From Allocoleopsis franciscana PCC 7113 (GTDB lineage: Bacteria; Cyanobacteriota; Cyanobacteriia; Cyanobacteriales; Coleofasciculaceae), in NCBI RefSeq assembly GCF_000317515.1, contig NC_019738.1, positions 4,676,001 to 4,740,000 of the forward strand: a stretch of 64,000 nt of DNA, written 5' to 3'. The notes under the pieces were generated by a model. That model saw only the letters and a list, made by a program, of their open reading frames with translations, was not told the DNA's origin and made no database searches. The translations under genes were made by a program, and so were the position numbers. Positions 1 through 6,798 of the stretch are shown piece after piece; the stretch's first letter is position 1; the number at the start of each line of letters is the position of its first letter.

Positions 1-120
1 AGGAGTGATAATGGTGCCAGTCCCATCGCCTGCGGACACAATCCCTTGGGCGTGCAGGGTCTTTTCAGAGACAGCAGCAGTCCAGCCGAATACGGCAAGT
101 GTTACGAGAACTTTTTTCAT
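1..120 (-). CDS. Secreted protein, probable two-partner-secretion (filamentous haemagglutinin-type) N-terminus, partial
   Basis: Only the first 40 codons lie in the window; the gene runs off the left edge. The ATG at 118-120 (reverse strand) opens MKKVLVTLAVFGW, a basic then hydrophobic signal peptide, with a plausible cleavage after LHAQ. The mature start, GIVSAGDGTGTIITP, resembles the beginning of the TPS haemagglutination-activity domain of cyanobacterial exoproteins, where a DGTGT-V/I-TP element opens the beta-helix. Such exoproteins are exported by an outer-membrane FhaC/ShlB partner, which is not in the window. The CHASE2 remnant upstream (567-713) is a type of gene often found near such exoprotein loci. 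The signal peptide is seen directly; the family call is inference from a short stretch. Confidence 0.55.
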   Translation of the reverse strand, partial: MKKVLVTLAVFGWTAAVSEKTLHAQGIVSAGDGTGTIITP

Positions 121-393
121 CGTTTAAATCGCTGCACCCAAATTTTAGAGAACTAGCGACATTAAGCCTTCAGCCCCCTTTATAATACTTGCGTTTCTTA
201 TACAATTCTTTCTTTTAAGAGATTGACAAAATAAGTCTGATTGATGATACCCAAGTTTGCTCTAAGCTGAATCTTTGCTCTTCTATCGGTAGAGAGAGAT
301 TGATATTTTCATGTTTTCGTTGAGAAGCTTCTTCGGTCGAATGCAGGCTATAAAAGGTTTGCACATCCAGAATGAATGAAAATCTTTCTGACC

Positions 394-529
394 CTAGTGC
401 AGCGCGGCGAAAATACCCCACTCGTCCAAAAAGGTTAAAAAGCTTACTGTACAAACGTTCTTCCCTCTTGCCTCCTGCCTGATCTCTACTCCTACGGAGA
501 ACGCTACGCGAACGGCCTTCTTGCACTAG
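394..529 (-). mobile_element. MITE-like element, copy 1
   Basis: A 136-bp segment is bounded by perfect 8-bp terminal inverted repeats, CTAGTGCA and TGCACTAG. It has a related copy in the opposite orientation at 7942-8052. On the reverse strand both begin CTAGTGCAAGAAGGC, share an internal GTACAGTAAGCTTTTTAACC-like block (TACAGTAAGCTTTTTAACCT in copy 2), and end with a CGCxGCACTAG block. Copy 1 has an extra insert carrying a cyanobacterial palindrome-type repeat (CTACGGAGAACGCTACGCG). There is no transposase inside; an open frame of about 100 codons across it is accidental. Confidence 0.6.
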
Positions 530-566
530 TTTTTATGATGAGTCCCTATTTTGAACCCTTCATGAT

Positions 567-713
567 ATGAGAGGAATAATACTTGCTTCGATTACTGTCA
601 CAGCCTGGGTATTGGGAATCCGTCATTTCGGCGGATTGCAACCCGTCGAAGTGGCAGCATTTGACCTGATGGTGCGGCTGCGTCCCGATTTCCGCTGTCC
701 ATCCCCAACTTAA
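567..713 (+). pseudogene. CHASE2-domain protein, N-terminal fragment
   Basis: A 48-codon frame starts at ATG 567 (MRGIILASITVTAWVLG...) and ends at TAA 711-713. The first part is a signal/membrane segment followed by LQPVEVAAFDLMVRLRPD, which strongly resembles the beginning of cyanobacterial CHASE2 sensor proteins (typically LQPLELAAFDxMVRLRPDE). The match stops right after RPD, where a whole CHASE2 domain of about 300 residues should follow; instead the frame ends within 10 codons. I read it as the 5' stump of a deleted gene. No kinase or cyclase output domain remains. Confidence 0.6.
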
Positions 714-783
714 TCATTGCGGGCACTCGGCGTTGCCTCGATATATCCCGCTTGCTTTGAAGTTGGGGACTTCCGCGATTCCG

Positions 784-1551
784 TTAAAAAAACAGTTCAC
801 TGAGCCATCGCCCCAAACTTAACCCTGACAAACAGGTTCCCGCCATAATCATAAAAGTATGGGACTTACTAAAAGACTTAATTAATTCCTTCCTCGCCTT
901 AGAGACAGCCCCTACAATAAACCCAGCAATAGCGCCAGCCACAGCCCAAGTCCAAAGAGCACCTCCAGCCAGAAAGGCAAACCCCACCCCAACAGCTACC
1001 CATACCACGCCCCCAACGACAACTCCAGCCAACGCCTCAAACACAAACCAAGCCCAAGCCCAAGCCCAAGCCCAAGCAATCACCACAACCACAATAAAAA
1101 ACTTGCCCGCGCTCATCGCCAACGCAACACGTCCAGCCACTGAGCCAAACACAAACCACGTTATAGCCCCAGTTCCAGAAAAAACAGCTATCGTGATGGC
1201 ACTTCCCAAGCGTCCACGCGGCAAAGTAAAAGCCACATGTCGAGATATCGCCCAAAGAACGAACCAAGCCACAGCCCCAGCCATGCCAGCCCCAGCCACA
1301 GCCCCAGCCAGCCCTGTTCCAGCCTTAGCCACAACCACAAGCCCAACCCAAGCCATAGGCACAATCCCAACCCAAGCCTCAACCCATACAAAAGGCATGA
1401 GTTTTGCCCAAGAACCAATGGCTTCAGCTAACACAAAAGCCACAGCAAAAGCTATAGCCCACAACGGGGTATTGACGAAAAAGAAGCCTGCTGTGGCATA
1501 GCCTAAGAAGCTGCTCAAGAGTTCACTCTCAGGAAGAGATCTGCGTTTCAT
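784..1551 (-). CDS. Low-complexity polytopic membrane protein, unknown function
   Basis: The 255-residue protein is almost wholly hydrophobic and rich in Ala, Val, Trp, Gly and Phe. After a short N-terminus (MKRRSLPESELLSSFLGYA) there are perhaps six to eight membrane segments, including a striking alternating Ala-Trp run near residues 158-168, and a basic patch (SKARKELIKSFSKS) before the C-terminus. The Ala-Trp run is encoded by a hexanucleotide tandem repeat (CAAGCC on the + strand, 1049-1077). Frames on the opposite strand here are mirror images of this composition. It lies on the same strand as the pentapeptide-repeat gene at 1719-2390. I recognise no family; integrity over 255 codons despite extreme composition supports a real gene. 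Confidence 0.65.
   Translation of the reverse strand: MKRRSLPESELLSSFLGYATAGFFFVNTPLWAIAFAVAFVLAEAIGSWAKLMPFVWVEAWVGIVPMAWVGLVVVAKAGTGLAGAVAGAGMAGAVAWFVLWAISRHVAFTLPRGRLGSAITIAVFSGTGAITWFVFGSVAGRVALAMSAGKFFIVVVVIAWAWAWAWAWFVFEALAGVVVGGVVWVAVGVGFAFLAGGALWTWAVAGAIAGFIVGAVSKARKELIKSFSKSHTFMIMAGTCLSGLSLGRWLSELFF
1049..1077. repeat. Hexanucleotide microsatellite (CAAGCC)n inside a coding region
   Basis: Nearly five consecutive copies of CAAGCC on the + strand encode the Ala-Trp run of the reverse-strand membrane protein. Because the unit is six bases, slippage would add or remove Ala-Trp dipeptides without shifting the frame. Confidence 0.85.
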
Positions 1552-1718
1552 AGCTGACCGTGTTACCTATCTCAAAAGAATAAAGCTCATCAGCCGAAAG
1601 GTCTGTCTATGGTAGTTCAGATATTGCAAAGGGTAAGTAGGTTAGTAACACTTTAGAGATGTTTGCATCCAAGTTGCCTATATTCGACTTCAACACAATT
1701 AAGAACGAATAGCACCCT

Positions 1719-2390
1719 CTACACACAATCTCGATTCGATACTTCTCCATCTGGCATAATGGTTTGACAAATCAGCGCACACCTCATGTTGGCTCCCCCT
1801 AAATTGGCATCACTCAGGTTGGCACCGAACAAGTTAGCACTTCTCAAATTGGTCGCCATCAAGTTGGCTCCTGTCAAATCAGCTCCACTTAGGTTAGCAC
1901 TCCTCAAGTTGGCACCAAATAAGTTAGCTTCTCTTAGATAAGCGTGATATAAGTCAGCTTCTCTTAAAAGGGCACTATTTAGATAAGCATGATACAGATC
2001 GGCATACCCCAAAAGCGCCCCACTCAGGTTGGCATGATATAAGTCAGCTCCGCTCAGGTTGGCACCGTTGAGAATCGCACCGTTGAGAATCGCACCCCGC
2101 AGTACAGCACCACAGAGTACGGCACGATTCAGAAAGGCATTACTGAGGAGCGCACTGCTCAAAACAGCTCGATTCAAGACAGCTCGATTCAGGACAGCTC
2201 GACTCAGAATGGCACCTCCCAAGTTGGCATCACTCAAATCAGCACGAGCCAGGTTGGCATCAAACAAATCGGCACCCCTGAAATCGGCACCCCTGAGATC
2301 GGTATCGCTCAGATTAATCCCTTCTAAATTAGGAAAATCAAAAGATCTTTCTCCTGCCGCATAACGCTCCAAAAGCTCGATAGCATTCAT
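1719..2390 (-). CDS. Pentapeptide-repeat protein
   Basis: From ATG 2388-2390 the protein (223 residues) opens MNAIELLERYAAGERSFDF, the usual leader of cyanobacterial pentapeptide-repeat proteins, then runs through some 35 tandem A(D/N/V/I)LXX units to near the C-terminus, ending with a short polar tail. A longer frame begins at a TTG at 2444, but the extra 18 residues do not fit the family. The repeats predict a right-handed quadrilateral beta-helix. Biochemical roles of most such proteins are unknown; some mimic DNA, others act as scaffolds. One block has Val or Ile at the second repeat position (SRAVLNRAVLNRAVL), which looks like recent internal unit duplication. No membrane segment is visible. 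Confidence 0.9.
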   Translation of the reverse strand: MNAIELLERYAAGERSFDFPNLEGINLSDTDLRGADFRGADLFDANLARADLSDANLGGAILSRAVLNRAVLNRAVLSSALLSNAFLNRAVLCGAVLRGAILNGAILNGANLSGADLYHANLSGALLGYADLYHAYLNSALLREADLYHAYLREANLFGANLRSANLSGADLTGANLMATNLRSANLFGANLSDANLGGANMRCALICQTIMPDGEVSNRDCV

Positions 2391-2708
2391 ATATTTGTTT
2401 TGAGGAGTTGACTCTAACTGAATTGTTCCAAAATCCAGTCCCAAACCTAAATGGGCGTTATTGTTGCTCTAGGAGTTAGCATCCAATTCCCCGCATCTGT
2501 CGCTGGATGCTGGGATTATAAAGGGCGATCGCGTCTGGGAATTGCTTTTTTTAGTTGAAATTCAACTGGATTAGAATCATTGACTCTAATATAGAATTGC
2601 TAACTTTCCTAAAAGTCAGGTTTAAAATTTAAATTTACAATCGTTAGTTTACTTCTTTTTAGTAATCACCAGAACGTCTCTGTATATAGATAGAATCAAT
2701 AAATAACC
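2391..2708. other. Intergenic, 318 bp
   Basis: This lies between the divergent pentapeptide gene and ABC permease gene and presumably carries both promoters. It contains a HIP1-like GCGATCGCG and an AT-rich stretch before the permease. I see no small gene or RNA signature. Confidence 0.5.
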
Positions 2709-3401
2709 ATGAATACTTTAATGAAAGCGATAGATTATGCAACTATCAATCTAGATCAATTGATGGCTGCTCTATCTCAACATTTACTACTAGTGGGAAT
2801 GCCAATGGCAATTGGTTTAGGGCTGGGTTTACCCTTAGGGTTTCTCAGTTCGCGATCGCGCTCAGCCTCAACGATATTAATTAACAGCTTTAATGCTTTA
2901 CGGGTAATTCCCAGTTTGGCTATTTTATTTGTTGCCATTCCCTATTTTGGACTCACCTTTACTTCTGCCGCGATCGCACTCACGCTTTTGGTCATGCCTC
3001 CCATTTTGATCAGTACAGATGTTGCGTTTCGCAGTATCGAACCCACCGTTCAAGAAGCCGCCAAAGGCATGGGAATGACACCCCGACAAGTGATACAACA
3101 AGTAGAAATTCCTCTCGCCTTACCTGTAATGATCGCTGGCATCAAAACGGCAACCGTAGAAGTGATCGCTAGCGCAACACTTGCTGCTTTTATTGGTGCT
3201 GGGGGGTTAGGTAGCTTTATTGTGCTGGGCTTTGCCCTTTATGACAAGGCCATTCTTCTGGTTGGAGCAATTCCTGTGGCTTTATTAGCACTCATAGCAG
3301 AGGTGAGTTTGAGTGTTCTACAACGATCGCTACAGCCACCTACAGCCAAGTCGCTGATTGTCCAAAATGCATCTGAGAAGCGCTATATCAATTTGACATA
3401 G
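2709..3401 (+). CDS. Osmoprotectant-type ABC transporter permease (OpuBB/ProW-like)
   Basis: The 230-residue inner-membrane protein belongs to the binding-protein-dependent permease family, glycine-betaine/choline/carnitine subgroup. About five to six membrane segments are visible; the cytoplasmic EAA loop that docks on the ATPase is EAAKGMGMTPRQVIQQVEIP, followed by a typical LALPVMIAGIKTATVEVIASATL stretch. Length fits OpuBB-type permeases (210-230). Start is ATG 2709, with a second ATG at 2721. The gene stands alone: no ATPase, binding protein or second permease lies beside it, so partners must be elsewhere. Its 3' end overlaps the convergent GNAT gene by 19 bp. Substrate is inferred from family only. 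Confidence 0.85.
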   Translation: MNTLMKAIDYATINLDQLMAALSQHLLLVGMPMAIGLGLGLPLGFLSSRSRSASTILINSFNALRVIPSLAILFVAIPYFGLTFTSAAIALTLLVMPPILISTDVAFRSIEPTVQEAAKGMGMTPRQVIQQVEIPLALPVMIAGIKTATVEVIASATLAAFIGAGGLGSFIVLGFALYDKAILLVGAIPVALLALIAEVSLSVLQRSLQPPTAKSLIVQNASEKRYINLT

Positions 3402-4090
3402 ACGCGATCGCACCGCTTTGTCTCCACGCCCGTTGCGGGTTGATAACCACTAGTTTCGTATAACTTGACACCTTCTTTAAGCACACTAGCTGTTTCAATC
3501 CAAATTTCCTGGAAGCCTCGATCTGCGATCGCTTTTTCCAACTGCTGTAACAAATATTTCCCCAAGCCTTGCCCCCGCACAGACGCAGATAGATACATTT
3601 TGCGAATCTCTACCGCCTGATTTCCTCGCTGGATCGGGTAGTAAGCACCAGTTCCTACTAGTTGCCCTTGTTGTTCCACCACCCAAAACTCTCCCCCTAC
3701 AGCAGTGTAAAAGGCTTCTACATCTAAAACATCTCGATCAGCCCCAGTAGGCTCCCAAGGCAAGCCATATTCGGTAAGGGCATCCCTGATAATGGCGGCG
3801 GCTTTCTCGCGATCGCGAGGCTCCCAGGCACGAATCACAAAGTTTTTGTAGGACATTTCCTGTCGTATTTCAGCATACGGGTTGGGGTTGTCTGTGTCAC
3901 TGATGGGCATATCAAAGACGATTTCAAATTTTGAAGCTGGCATGAACCGATGCAAAACTCTCTTGTGATCTTCTGCATCCTGACGATTATAAAAGCGGGC
4001 GACGGTGTAGTGCTTAGCATCAGGTAAAATACATGCAATCGCCCAAGGACGACTACTATCTTCTGTTAATTGGATTCGTTGTTTACTCAT
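3383..4090 (-). CDS. GNAT-family N-acetyltransferase with an extra N-terminal region
   Basis: The 235-residue protein has a C-terminal GNAT fold from about residue 83 (NFVIRAWEPRDREKAAAII) to the end. The acetyl-CoA pyrophosphate loop is visible as VRGQGLGKYLL (Q/R-x-x-G-x-G/A), preceded by the beta-4 strand EIRKMYLSASV and followed by LYETSGYQPA. The first 80 residues (PWAIACILPDAKHYTVARFYNRQDAED) form a separate small domain, perhaps a ligand-binding or dimer module that I do not recognise. Start is ATG 4088-4090. The substrate cannot be told from sequence. It converges on the ABC permease with a short 3' overlap. Confidence 0.85.
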   Translation of the reverse strand: MSKQRIQLTEDSSRPWAIACILPDAKHYTVARFYNRQDAEDHKRVLHRFMPASKFEIVFDMPISDTDNPNPYAEIRQEMSYKNFVIRAWEPRDREKAAAIIRDALTEYGLPWEPTGADRDVLDVEAFYTAVGGEFWVVEQQGQLVGTGAYYPIQRGNQAVEIRKMYLSASVRGQGLGKYLLQQLEKAIADRGFQEIWIETASVLKEGVKLYETSGYQPATGVETKRCDRVYVKLI

Positions 4091-4105
4091 GACACCCTTT
4101 TGGAA

Positions 4106-4306
4106 ATGCTATTTAGAGGAAAGGCGATTACCTTGCACGGGCAAACGTGGGCAATCGCCAATGCTCGTAATCCAGTGAAACCAATACAAATCTCAGATGA
4201 TTTCCGTCTAGGCATCACCTCCTTGAACAATGCAGTTGCTAACCCGCACCAAAGCACAGGCACTACCTCAGAAGGAGTCCCGATAGATATCTATGCGACT
4301 GCTTAA
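4106..4306 (+). CDS. Small hypothetical protein, uncertain
   Basis: A 66-codon frame from ATG 4106 encodes MLFRGKAITLHGQTWAIA..., without recognisable domain, signal or membrane segment. In favour of a real gene: it ends just 16 bp before a stem-loop with a T tract. Against: no clear ribosome binding site, short length and a start only 15 bp from the divergent GNAT start codon. A longer frame would begin at a TTG inside the GNAT gene and is unlikely. Confidence 0.35.
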   Translation: MLFRGKAITLHGQTWAIANARNPVKPIQISDDFRLGITSLNNAVANPHQSTGTTSEGVPIDIYATA

Positions 4307-4322
4307 ATGAGACACTTTTAGG

Positions 4323-4376
4323 AAAGACCAGTCAGCTTGCTCTCTTAAGAAGTTGGTGAAACTGGCTAGTCTTTTT
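4323..4376 (+). terminator. Rho-independent terminator-like hairpin
   Basis: The arms AAAGACCAGTCAG (4323-4335) and CTGGCTAGTCTTT (4362-4374) pair with two mismatches across a 26-nt loop and are followed by a run of T. It could end transcription from 4106-4306 and insulate the XRE gene. Confidence 0.55.
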
Positions 4377-4386
4377 TGCTTACAAC

Positions 4387-4432
4387 CAACACTTTAGTGT
4401 TGATTTGCTTTTGTGTCAACACTAAAGTGTTG
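4387..4432. promoter_or_regulatory. Twin palindromes upstream of XRE regulator, probable operators
   Basis: Two 16-bp dyads, CAACACTTTAGTGTTG (4387-4402) and CAACACTAAAGTGTTG (4417-4432), have identical 7-bp arms (CAACACT/AGTGTTG) and differ only in the two central bases. They lie exactly 30 bp apart, about three helical turns, and the second ends 14 bp before the start of the XRE gene. This is the layout expected for cooperative autoregulatory binding by a dimeric helix-turn-helix repressor. The two elements are also mutually complementary and could form one RNA hairpin. Confidence 0.65.
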
Positions 4433-4446
4433 AAAATCGATGTGCT

Positions 4447-4734
4447 ATGAATTCAGACCGTTCAGAAACCAATTCAGCAGAAATTACCTTGAAAACCCTC
4501 AGAGAAGGTCGAGGGATAACTCAAGGAGAACTGGGGAGTAAGTTAGGTCTGAGCTATCGAGCGATCGCAGAATGGGAAAGTGGTAGAAAACTCCCGCGTT
4601 TTGATAATGCAGTTGCCTTAGCGCGTGAGTTAGGCGTTTCGCTCAAAGTTCTGGCTCAGGCGATGCAAATCGACGTTGAGGGCGTGCGGGATGATGAACT
4701 GCAAAAGGAATGGCCTTTACAGGGAGATAGTTGA
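4447..4734 (+). CDS. XRE-family helix-turn-helix regulator
   Basis: The 95-residue protein has an HTH_3 (Cro/CI) domain at roughly residues 14-70: ITLKTLREGRGITQGELGSK, then LSYRAIAEWESGRKLPRF as recognition region, and a tail (LQKEWPLQGDS) that ends about 25 residues later. Start is ATG 4447. It is a small DNA-binding repressor without sensor domain. The twin palindromes just upstream suggest it controls itself. It converges on the Uma2 gene (gap of 55 bp); no toxin partner is obvious in the operon direction, although HTH/nuclease neighbours are frequent in mobile regions. Confidence 0.85.
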   Translation: MNSDRSETNSAEITLKTLREGRGITQGELGSKLGLSYRAIAEWESGRKLPRFDNAVALARELGVSLKVLAQAMQIDVEGVRDDELQKEWPLQGDS

Positions 4735-4789
4735 GGTGATTTGCGATCGCTTGTGGTTAATTGAGGATGAGTCAGATCCCGCAGACGAT

Positions 4790-5395
4790 TTAATCACCTT
4801 GCTTCTCGGCAAACTCAACATCTTCGTAGAGCAGAGAAAGGGGAAACTTGAATTCGACACTGGCTATCAGGACTTCGCAATCTCCTGCATTCGATTCACT
4901 ATCGTTTACATAAAAGTGAAATAATTCCCAATTTCCTCGTTCGTTGAGTCGATAGCATTCAACACTCATCTGGTCGGGGTCGATTAGCAGATACTCGCGC
5001 AGCGTCTCAATGCGGCGATAGTGTCTAAACTTTTCGCCACGGTCAACGGCTTCTGTACTAGGTGAAAGAACCTCAACAATTAAACAAGGATAGCGAATAA
5101 ATTGACGAGCCAAGCGATCGCGTTCATCACAGGTGACGGAGACATCGGGATAGTGAAATGGCCCTTTGTCAGAAATGCCAACTTTAGCATCACTGGTCAG
5201 TACTTTACAGCCCTTACCTCGCAGGTGAGACTTGAGCAGGGCAGCTAAATTGACAGCGACTTGATTGTGGGGAATCGTCCCCCCAGTCATGGCAAACACA
5301 TTGCCATTAATGTATTCGTAGCGGATGGGCTGCTTTTCCTCCCACGTCAAATAGTCTTGAGGTGTCATTCGTGGAAAGTCAGGACTTGCAACCAT
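4790..5395 (-). CDS. Uma2-family endonuclease (DUF820)
   Basis: The 201-residue protein is typical of the Uma2 PD-(D/E)XK-like family, which is greatly expanded in cyanobacteria. Visible are the leader MTPQDYLTWEEKQPIRYEYI, the strand NGNVFAMTGGTIPHNQV, the acidic site FHYPDVSVTCD, then LIVEVLSPSTEAVDRGEKF and the EYLLIDPD strand. These supply the conserved Asp, Glu and the post-site Lys region. Start is ATG 5393-5395. The biological role of the family is not settled; proposals include restriction-like or mobile-element functions. The frame is intact and of usual length (180-210). Confidence 0.9.
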   Translation of the reverse strand: MVASPDFPRMTPQDYLTWEEKQPIRYEYINGNVFAMTGGTIPHNQVAVNLAALLKSHLRGKGCKVLTSDAKVGISDKGPFHYPDVSVTCDERDRLARQFIRYPCLIVEVLSPSTEAVDRGEKFRHYRRIETLREYLLIDPDQMSVECYRLNERGNWELFHFYVNDSESNAGDCEVLIASVEFKFPLSLLYEDVEFAEKQGD

Positions 5396-5507
5396 AGTTC
5401 TGCAATACCCTCATTTATTTCAACCTTAGCAGGCAAACGGCAGCTTGCTTTCAGGAAGGGATAACCCTCCGGGATGCTACGAAGATCGCTTCTCTCGTTA
5501 TCACACA

Positions 5508-5632
5508 TTAGTTGCCGACAGGTTGAAACCTGCGGCTATACAAACAAAGTGCGCCTACGCGCACTCATGAAATCTCTTAACCCGCGCAGGCGGGTTTGGT
5601 TTGTGTAGACGCGATTTCCAATCGCCATCTAT
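5508..5632. repeat. Palindrome-rich interspersed repeat
   Basis: The segment contains ACAGGTTGAAACCTG, a GTGCGCCTACGCGCAC hairpin, a CCCGCGCAGGCGGG hairpin, and outer arms GCGGCTATACAAAC (near 5531) and GTTTGTGTAGACGC (near 5599) that are imperfect inverted repeats. The sequence type (AACCCGCxxGCGCGGGTTT with GTTTGTGTAG-CGCGATT) is a familiar non-coding repeat in filamentous cyanobacterial genomes. A frame read through it (5555-5764, reverse) is not credible as a gene. Confidence 0.6.
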
Positions 5633-5778
5633 CCTTCGCCTTTTGTACTTCGCCTTTTGTACGGAACAGGGTGCGATCGCATTGTAATTACTCCTAGAAG
5701 ACCGACTTGAAAGCGCGAGCGTCGCATGAGCAGCAAAAGGGTGCAGTACTAAAGCTTTGCTCATTTATCTAGGGTATT

Positions 5779-5985
5779 ATGAATAGATTAATGACCAAGT
5801 TGCTAAATTTACCTGGAGTGATAGTAGAAGATAATCAACAAACAGAAGACACATTAATTTTATTTGTAAAATCGGCTAAAAAAACAGCGGTTTGTCCCCG
5901 TTGTGGTCAAACAAGTCGTCATCTACATCGTTTTCAAGCAAGAGCTTTGCTTTTTTGGCATTTTCCTAAACTTTTAGCACAGTAA
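5779..5985 (+). pseudogene. ISL3-family transposase, N-terminal remnant
   Basis: From ATG 5779 the frame gives MNRLMTKLLNLPGVIVED followed by a zinc-finger segment TAVCPRCGQTSRHLHR, the standard start of ISL3 transposases (about 400 residues). Similarity ends after residue 50; the frame then runs into unrelated sequence and stops at residue 68. The helix-turn-helix and DDE domains are absent, so this is a dead 5' fragment. It lies between two interspersed repeats, marking the stretch 5.4-6.2 kb as an insertion hot spot. Confidence 0.75.
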
Positions 5986-6139
5986 GTACGGAAGAACCAA
6001 CTTGTCAAGATATATTACCTGCGATCGCGCATTTCTTCGCTGTGTAATTGACTTGATTACACAATCCCTGATTGACCCCTCCCCAACCCTCACTAAAGCT
6101 CCGGTCCCCTTATCAAGGGGAGGGAGCAAATCTCCTGTT

Positions 6140-6167
6140 CCCCCCTTAACAAGGGGGGTTAGGGGGG
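6140..6167. repeat. C6/G6 hairpin repeat, copy 1
   Basis: CCCCCC-TTAACAA-GGGGGG is followed by TTA and another GGGGGG. It has the same form as the element at 59589-59616 and related ones near 62932 and 63385. A second, shorter C4/G4 hairpin lies just upstream (CCCCTTATCAAGGGG). The block CACTAAAGCTCCGG (6091-6104) recurs at 62826-62839. Confidence 0.8.
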
Positions 6168-6198
6168 TTCATTCCAATTTGGCAATTTCTACCCTGTT

Positions 6199-6798
6199 TC
6201 AACTATGAATTCTTGGCTCAGAATGCAGCGTTGCCAACAACTCACTCTCCTGAATCGCCAACTCCTCCAACCGCGCTTTAACCACATTCCGCTCAAAATA
6301 AGTATCCGCGAGCACCCAATAAACTCCGTAGTGCCTCGCCTCAGATGCCATCAAACTCCGGTAAAATTCAGCTAACTCGCGATCGGGGCAGTGAGTCGCC
6401 AATAATCCCAACCGCTCGTGAGAGCGAGCTTCAATCAAGCCTGAAACCAGCAACGAATCCAACAATCGTTCCGGTTCATTCCGACGAACTAAAGCTGCTA
6501 ATCCCCCACCATAGGGAGGTGCCGAAAGGGGAGCCAAAGGGATACCAAGCCTTTCCAGCCACTGATTAACCAGCTCAAAGTGTTCCAATTCCTCACGAGC
6601 GATCGCCGTTAACTGACGCACCAGTTGCGTGTTGGATGGATAGCGAAACATCAAATTTAGAGCAACTCCCGCCGCCTTACGCTCACAATGAGAGTGGTCG
6701 AGTAAAATTATGTTTAGGTGAGCGAGTGCTTGCTCAACCCACTCCCAACGAGTAGGCTGCTTCAGGGTGTTAATAACCGACAGTGTGGAAGAAGACAC
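6199..6798 (-). CDS. miaE: tRNA-(ms2io6A)-hydroxylase (MiaE-like)
   Basis: The 199-residue protein has the ferritin-like di-iron fold of MiaE, which hydroxylates the isopentenyl group of ms2i6A37 in tRNA using oxygen. Metal-ligand helices are visible: LLDHSHCERKAAGVAL, REELEHFELVNQWLE, the LIEARSHERLGLLA helix and SEARHYGVYWVLA, giving the paired E-x-x-H pattern. Length fits (about 190-200). The start is a GTG at 6796-6798; no upstream or nearby ATG gives a complete first helix. The gene stands alone between repeats and the phosphatase gene. The i6A modification genes miaA and miaB are not in the window. Confidence 0.85.
   Translation of the reverse strand: MSSSTLSVINTLKQPTRWEWVEQALAHLNIILLDHSHCERKAAGVALNLMFRYPSNTQLVRQLTAIAREELEHFELVNQWLERLGIPLAPLSAPPYGGGLAALVRRNEPERLLDSLLVSGLIEARSHERLGLLATHCPDRELAEFYRSLMASEARHYGVYWVLADTYFERNVVKARLEELAIQESELLATLHSEPRIHS

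Noticed and set aside
215-526. 103-codon reverse frame
   Set aside because: It mostly covers the MITE-like element with terminal inverted repeats; no protein-like features.
1103-1501. Forward frames rich in Ala, Pro, Thr opposite the membrane protein
   Set aside because: Mirror of the extreme composition of the reverse-strand gene; no start signal.
4676-4924. 82-codon forward frame at the end of the XRE gene
   Set aside because: TTG start inside the XRE gene in another frame, and overlap with the Uma2 gene; no homology visible.
5555-5764. 69-codon reverse frame
   Set aside because: Runs through palindromic repeat sequence; low-quality composition.
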